DNA of 62,885 nt from Hyphomicrobiales bacterium (GTDB lineage: Bacteria; Pseudomonadota; Alphaproteobacteria; Rhizobiales; Rhizobiaceae), in the NCBI GenBank assembly GCA_900468625.1, contig UBUL01000057.1, positions 1-62,885 on the forward strand, written 5' to 3'. This document shows, piece by piece, positions 59,208-62,885 of this stretch; the first letter of the stretch is position 1, and the number at the start of each line of letters is the position of its first letter. Both the position numbers and the translations under genes were made by a program. The notes beneath the pieces were generated by a model. The model worked only from the letters and a program-made list of their open reading frames with translations, had not been told where the DNA came from and made no database searches.

Positions 59208-60005
59208 TCAGGGGTTCGACGGTGCGTAGTCCCTGATATCGCCGAAAGCATAGCCGCGCCCACGAAGCTTGCCGATCAGAGCCTGCAGGTTCTCACGCCC
59301 GTTGAACCGGTCCTGAAACATTTCGTCGTGCATCAGCAGGATCATCTTGCCGCGCTGCGTGAAGCGACCGTACTGGAAGAGATGATCGATCTCGCTGACC
59401 AGATGGTCGACCGATTGAACCGGCTTGCCGTCGCCGCCGTGAACCCATTCGAAATCCCAGCCGTAGAGATGGAAGCCCGCTTCGGCGACGAGTTCATAGT
59501 CCAGCCACTCCCGTTCCCATTGCGCGACATTGATGGAGAGATCCTCTCTCGATACCGCCGGAAGCCGAAAGACGTCCCTGCCCGGCAGCCGCGCATTGAC
59601 GATCGGCTTCAGTCCCAGCACCTCGTTGGCATGCAGCATGTCGTCCACCACAGCCTGCGTATTGGAGTAATATAGTCTGTAGCGATTATTGGCGTGGCTG
59701 TAGCTGTGATTGCCGACCGTTACCAATGGCATCGCCTTGGCTTCGGCGACAAGATCGCGGCCGGAGGGACTTGTCTCCGCATGCAGGCCGACCATGAACA
59801 TGGCGGCGGGAACGTTTTCCTCACGCAACACTGAAAGAATGTTCTTCGTTCCCGGCAGCGGGCCATCGTCAAACGTCAGGTAGATCGTCTTGTCAGCCGC
59901 TTGAGCCCCGATTGCGCACGCCGCGAGGAAGATACCGGCAAGCAGCCATCTGAACACCGTGCTCCGTCGACGATTCAATCCGCCCAAACCAGCCGCCTCC
60001 CGCAT
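59208..60005 (-). CDS. Exported polysaccharide deacetylase
   Basis: NodB-fold deacetylase of 265 residues with an N-terminal signal or anchor (VFRWLLAGIFLAACAIGAQAAD). Metal and catalytic residues are seen in TIYLTFDDGPLPGTKNIL (Asp-Asp) and VGNHSYSHANN (His pair). ILLMHDEMF near residue 230 gives the catalytic His-Asp. It probably acts on a periplasmic or surface glycan. The frame is open upstream to 60272, but a bidirectional terminator at 60067-60109 lies in that part, so the start at 60005 is preferred. Confidence 0.87.
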   Translation of the reverse strand: MREAAGLGGLNRRRSTVFRWLLAGIFLAACAIGAQAADKTIYLTFDDGPLPGTKNILSVLREENVPAAMFMVGLHAETSPSGRDLVAEAKAMPLVTVGNHSYSHANNRYRLYYSNTQAVVDDMLHANEVLGLKPIVNARLPGRDVFRLPAVSREDLSINVAQWEREWLDYELVAEAGFHLYGWDFEWVHGGDGKPVQSVDHLVSEIDHLFQYGRFTQRGKMILLMHDEMFQDRFNGRENLQALIGKLRGRGYAFGDIRDYAPSNP

Positions 60006-60066
60006 GATAAACGCAAACTGGCATATCGCAGCGAACAAGAAAAGCGCGGCAAATGCGACAAAAGCA

Positions 60067-60109
60067 AAGGGCGCTCTACCCATTTCTGGGGAGCGCCCTT
60101 GCTTTTTTA
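60067..60109. terminator. Bidirectional terminator after minE
   Basis: AAGGGCGCTC pairs with GAGCGCCCTT around a 14-base loop. T-runs flank both sides (GCTTTTTT on +; GCTTTTG on -). It terminates the minCDE operon on the - strand. On the + strand no gene ends here. The 60110-60295 interval holds nothing else clear. Confidence 0.75.
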
Positions 60110-60295
60110 ACCCGGACAGCGAACACCGGCTCGACACAGAAATGTCAGCGCGGCAGGCCATCGATACAGGTGATAGCGTGCAAATAATCGCGAATCGCGC
60201 CTTTTGCAAGGGCAAACTTCGAAAAACCTCGAAGTTTCGCCACAAGGGAACACCAGGCGGCATCATTCGCACACATGTCAGTGCCCGAACCTTCG

Positions 60296-60556
60296 TCAGG
60301 CGGCCTTCAAGGCTGCATCGCGCGGGATTTCGACATCGATCTCCAGCATGGAGACGTCCTTGTCGCGATCCATCTTCACTTGCACCTTGTCACGGTCGAC
60401 CTGGACGTGCTTGGCGATGACGGCGAGGATTTCCTCCCTCAGCACGGATACGAGATCCGAGCCGACGGAGGCGCGCTCGTGGGCAAGGAGGATCTGCAGA
60501 CGCTCGCGCGCCATCGGTGCAGATCTCTGCTTGCGGAACAGTCCGAAAATGCTCAT
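60296..60556 (-). CDS. minE: Cell division topological specificity factor MinE
   Basis: Protein of 86 residues that drives MinD off the membrane and sets division-site choice at mid-cell. The membrane-targeting start MSIFGLFRKQRSAPMARERL and the MinD-contact helix RERLQILLAHERA are present, followed by REEILAVIAKHVQVDRDKVQV. Overlaps the minD stop by four bases. Confidence 0.96.
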   Translation of the reverse strand: MSIFGLFRKQRSAPMARERLQILLAHERASVGSDLVSVLREEILAVIAKHVQVDRDKVQVKMDRDKDVSMLEIDVEIPRDAALKAA

Positions 60557-61368
60557 GCGGCCCTCCTTGCGAAGATTTTGCCGAAGATACCCCGCTTTTC
60601 GCCGGGAATGGTGATCGGCAGCTGCTCGCCGGCAAGACGGCGCGCGGCTTCGAAATAGGCGAGCGCCGGCGCGCAGCGCGCATCGGCAAGCGTGACCGGA
60701 GAGCCGAGGTTGGAGGCGCGCAGGACGTCGGTGCTTTCCGGAATAATGCCGAGCAGCGGAATGGAGAGGATTTCCAGCACATCGTCGACCTTCAGCATGT
60801 CGCCGCGTTCGGCGCGGCTCGCGTCGAAGCGGGTCAGCAGCAGATGCTTTTCCATGCGCTCGCCGCGCTCCGCCTTCAGCGTCTTGGAGTCGAGCAGGCC
60901 GATGATACGGTCGGAATCGCGCACCGAGGAGACTTCGGGATTGGTGACGACGACGGCAACGTCTGCATGGCGCATGGCAAGGGTGGCGCCGCGCTCGATG
61001 CCGGCCGGACTGTCGCAGATCACCCAGTCGAAATAGTTCTTGAGCTCGTTGATGACGCGCTCGACACCCTCGGGCGTCAGATTGTCCTTGTCGCGCGTCT
61101 GCGAAGCCGGCAGGAGGAAGAGCGTCTCCAGCCGCTTGTCGCGGATCAGCGCCTGCGGCAGCTTGGCATCGCCGTGAATGACGTTGACGAGGTCATAGAC
61201 GACGCGGCGTTCCGCGCCCATGACCAGATCGAGATTGCGCAGGCCGACGTCGAAATCGACCACGACGACCTTTTCGTTTCTCTGTGCCAGAGCCGCCCCC
61301 AATGCGGCCGTCGAAGTCGTCTTCCCAACTCCGCCCTTGCCTGATGTGACGACGATTACCTTGCCCAT
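60553..61368 (-). CDS. minD: Septum-site ATPase MinD
   Basis: ParA/MinD-type ATPase of 271 residues. The deviant Walker A is TSGKGGVGKTTSTAALG; Walker B is VVDFDVGLRNLDL. DSPAGIERGATLAMRHAD gives the switch. The C-terminus ends with a short amphipathic helix (RGIFGKIFARRAA) for membrane binding. It recruits MinC and is displaced by MinE. Operon minC-minD-minE. Confidence 0.97.
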   Translation of the reverse strand: MGKVIVVTSGKGGVGKTTSTAALGAALAQRNEKVVVVDFDVGLRNLDLVMGAERRVVYDLVNVIHGDAKLPQALIRDKRLETLFLLPASQTRDKDNLTPEGVERVINELKNYFDWVICDSPAGIERGATLAMRHADVAVVVTNPEVSSVRDSDRIIGLLDSKTLKAERGERMEKHLLLTRFDASRAERGDMLKVDDVLEILSIPLLGIIPESTDVLRASNLGSPVTLADARCAPALAYFEAARRLAGEQLPITIPGEKRGIFGKIFARRAA

Positions 61369-61397
61369 CTCGCTCTCCTGTTTTGGCCGGCTTCGGC

Positions 61398-62129
61398 TCA
61401 GATTAGTTTTTCGGCCATGATCGTTTCGCCATCCAGCCAGAGCTGGACGGCCTGCCCTTTAAGGCCGGGTGATATGTCTTCCGCCATTTTGTAGATGCCA
61501 TCGATCGCCAAAAGCTCGGCCTCGAGCTTGCGGCAAAAGATTCGCGCCGAGGCGTTGCCGATCGAGCCCGCCATGGCGCGGCCGCGCAGGGCGCCATAGA
61601 TATGGACCGATCCGCCGGCGATGACCTCCGCGCCGGAGGCAACCGAACCGATGACGGTGACATCGCCTTCCGGAAAGATCACCGATTGGCCCGAACGCAC
61701 CGGCTCGCGGATGATCAGCGACTGCGTGACAGCACGAATTTCCGGCGCCGCCGGCTTCGGTTCGCTGTTGCGGCGCTCCACGACCGGCTCGGTCTCGTTG
61801 ACTTCGAAATCGGCAGCCGGACGCCCACCCTTCAGGATCGGCGGCATGCCAGGCCCGGCGATCGACGGGCGACCGCCCTCGATGCCCATGATGCTGACGT
61901 TGCGAGCCGAAAGCTCTGATATCAGCTCCTTGAGCTGCGCCTTGTCGATCGGCAAGTCGGTGATATCGAGCACGACCGGCCGCCCCAGGAAGAAGCCGGC
62001 CGAACGGGCTGCAAGGTCGTCAAGCCTGATCAACCACTGGTCCAGCGGAAGATCCGGCGAAAGCATGACCGCAAGAAAAGAGCGGCCCTTGATACGGATC
62101 GAACGAGCGTCTGTTAGCACTTTGGTCAT
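61398..62129 (-). CDS. minC: Septum-site inhibitor MinC
   Basis: FtsZ-polymerisation inhibitor of 243 residues. The N-terminal domain (KGRSFLAVMLSPDLPLDQWLIRL) contacts FtsZ. A proline/glutamate-rich linker leads to the C-terminal beta-helix (VRSGQSVIFPEGDVTVIGSVASGAEVIAGG in segments, then GSVHIYGALRGRAMAG), which binds MinD. First gene of the min operon. Confidence 0.96.
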   Translation of the reverse strand: MTKVLTDARSIRIKGRSFLAVMLSPDLPLDQWLIRLDDLAARSAGFFLGRPVVLDITDLPIDKAQLKELISELSARNVSIMGIEGGRPSIAGPGMPPILKGGRPAADFEVNETEPVVERRNSEPKPAAPEIRAVTQSLIIREPVRSGQSVIFPEGDVTVIGSVASGAEVIAGGSVHIYGALRGRAMAGSIGNASARIFCRKLEAELLAIDGIYKMAEDISPGLKGQAVQLWLDGETIMAEKLI

Positions 62130-62181
62130 CTATGTGAATAAATCGTTGATCCTGTGTACCGTCGATATAGTTAACAAACGG

Positions 62182-62325
62182 TTAATACGGGGCTCCATTG
62201 GAGCCAGAACCGCCCCATAAAACGGCGATGCTCGCAAGCGCCGAAGGCTCGTTCGAGCCGGGGTCGTAGACGCATGGAGCGGCGAAAATCGCAGCTCCTG
62301 CAAGGAGAAGAATGATGGGACGCAT
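62182..62325 (-). CDS. Small exported peptide upstream of minC
   Basis: Short frame for 47 residues: MRPIILLLAGAAIFAAPCVY opens with a hydrophobic signal-like core. A possible lipobox-like FAAPC lies before the cysteine at residue 18, followed by DPGSNEPSALASIAVLWGG and GSNGAPY. GGAGG lies 6 bases before the ATG, a strong ribosome-binding site. No family is known. It ends about 50 bases before minC on the same strand and might be translated from the same transcript. Confidence 0.6.
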   Translation of the reverse strand: MRPIILLLAGAAIFAAPCVYDPGSNEPSALASIAVLWGGSGSNGAPY

Positions 62326-62443
62326 ATGATCCTCCAGGCGCAAAGTAAAGGCTGCCTTGCTCGATGTTCAAAGCGATAAAAATTAACGATTCGGCGCGCC
62401 GCACCTTTCGAAGCGGCGCGCAATGTCGATGCGCGGGTGATTC

Positions 62444-62860
62444 TCAGGCGAGCTTCAGCTCGACATCGATGTTGCCGCGAGTGGCCTTTGAATAAGGGCA
62501 GGTCTGGTGAGCTTCCTCGACCAGGGTGCGTGCGAGTTCCGGCTCGATTCCGAGCATGCTGATGGTGAGGCGCGCCTGCAGGAAGTAAGCACCTTCCGTC
62601 ATGCCCAGATCCACTTCAGCATCGACAGCAAGATCGGCGGGCAGCTTGACCTTGCGCTTGCCCGCAGCCAGGCCCATGGCACCGATGAAGCAAGCCGACC
62701 AGCCGGCTGCGAAGAGCTGTTCGGGGTTGGTGCCGACATGGGCGCTGCCGGGAGGCGAAAGCTTGACATCCAGCCGGTTGTCGTCGCTACGCGCGAAACC
62801 GTCACGGCCGCCAATGGTGTGGGTCTTGCCCGTGTAGAGAACCTTGTCGATCTTGGTCAT
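62444..62860 (-). CDS. ohr: Organic hydroperoxide resistance protein Ohr
   Basis: Thiol peroxidase of 138 residues of the Ohr/OsmC fold that reduces organic and fatty-acid peroxides. The redox pair is Cys57 (FAAGWSACFIGAM) and Cys121 (AHQTCPYSKATRGN); the conserved Arg is in GRDGFARSDD. GTNPEQLFAAGW confirms the Ohr branch. The gene lacks a visible OhrR neighbour within the window, though one may lie to the right. Confidence 0.95.
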   Translation of the reverse strand: MTKIDKVLYTGKTHTIGGRDGFARSDDNRLDVKLSPPGSAHVGTNPEQLFAAGWSACFIGAMGLAAGKRKVKLPADLAVDAEVDLGMTEGAYFLQARLTISMLGIEPELARTLVEEAHQTCPYSKATRGNIDVELKLA

Positions 62861-62885
62861 GGAACACTCCTATGATGATTGTCGA

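Noticed and set aside
59990..60109. Small RNA on the + strand ending at the 60067-60109 hairpin
   Set aside because: The hairpin is explained as the minCDE terminator; no promoter for a + strand RNA is evident.
60006..60272. Longer start for the polysaccharide deacetylase
   Set aside because: It would cross a clear bidirectional terminator, and the signal peptide fits the start at 60005.
1..62885. CRISPR arrays
   Set aside because: No regularly spaced direct repeats were seen anywhere in the window.

Overview
The window reads as Rhizobiales DNA, most likely Rhizobium (sensu R. leguminosarum / R. etli / R. tropici). The evidence is GC-rich codon use, a Usg-family protein, a ROSE-type heat-shock leader, a CIRCE-like groESL operator, an OxyR/KatG divergent pair, a rhizobial-style NHEJ remnant and IS66/IS21-family scars. 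In several Rhizobium genomes minCDE lies on a large secondary replicon, so the mixture of housekeeping-like, catabolic and decayed genes here would fit a chromid or megaplasmid. That placement is inference.

Region 1 (1-24.98 kb) is a mosaic. It starts with a 5'-truncated epimerase, a membrane diguanylate cyclase, and an oxidoreductase plus HbpS/GlcG-like gene divergent from an HxlR regulator. Ghosts of ku and ligD follow. A stress and sugar block comes next: Hsp20 with a ROSE-like thermometer, glycogen-debranching enzyme, glycosyltransferase, a conserved hypothetical, GroEL/GroES and Usg. From 14.36 to 15.46 kb lie stacked fragments: a broken hypothetical, a class II aldolase remnant, an IS66 left end with tnpA, and an istB fragment. 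From 15.88 to 19.49 kb is a run of genes I cannot name: an XRE regulator with a long dyad across its ribosome-binding site, two paralogous unknown proteins, an exported unknown and a further unknown. This is the best candidate for an undescribed system. DUF4142/cupredoxin/ECF sigma, a truncated ABC ATPase, an EF-G-like GTPase and a VapBC pair follow.

Region 2 (25.2-37.6 kb) is a phenylacetate (paa) catabolic island. paaG-paaI-paaK-paaR are on the + strand. paaY, a thioesterase, paaZ, an extra PaaA/PaaC-like protein and paaE-D-C-B-A are on the - strand, with paaX beyond. Near-identical palindromes lie in front of both outer transcription units. The beta-oxidation-like lower-pathway genes are absent except for two scars: the first codons of an enoyl-CoA hydratase and the last codons of a thiolase.

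Region 3 (37.7-62.9 kb) carries oxyR/katG, a frameshifted acyltransferase, an aldo/keto reductase with a LysR ghost, a PhnA-like protein, an alpha/beta hydrolase divergent from a TetR, an RHH protein, a DJ-1/PfpI protein, and DUF779 plus aldehyde dehydrogenase beside an AcoR-like regulator without an AAA+ domain. It continues with a PAP2 phosphatase, small secreted proteins, a beta-lactamase-fold hydrolase, a three-module Aas acyltransferase/acyl-ACP synthetase, YiaAB, and PspA divergent from a TetR with three matching operators. It ends with a polysaccharide deacetylase, minCDE, a 47-residue exported peptide and Ohr.
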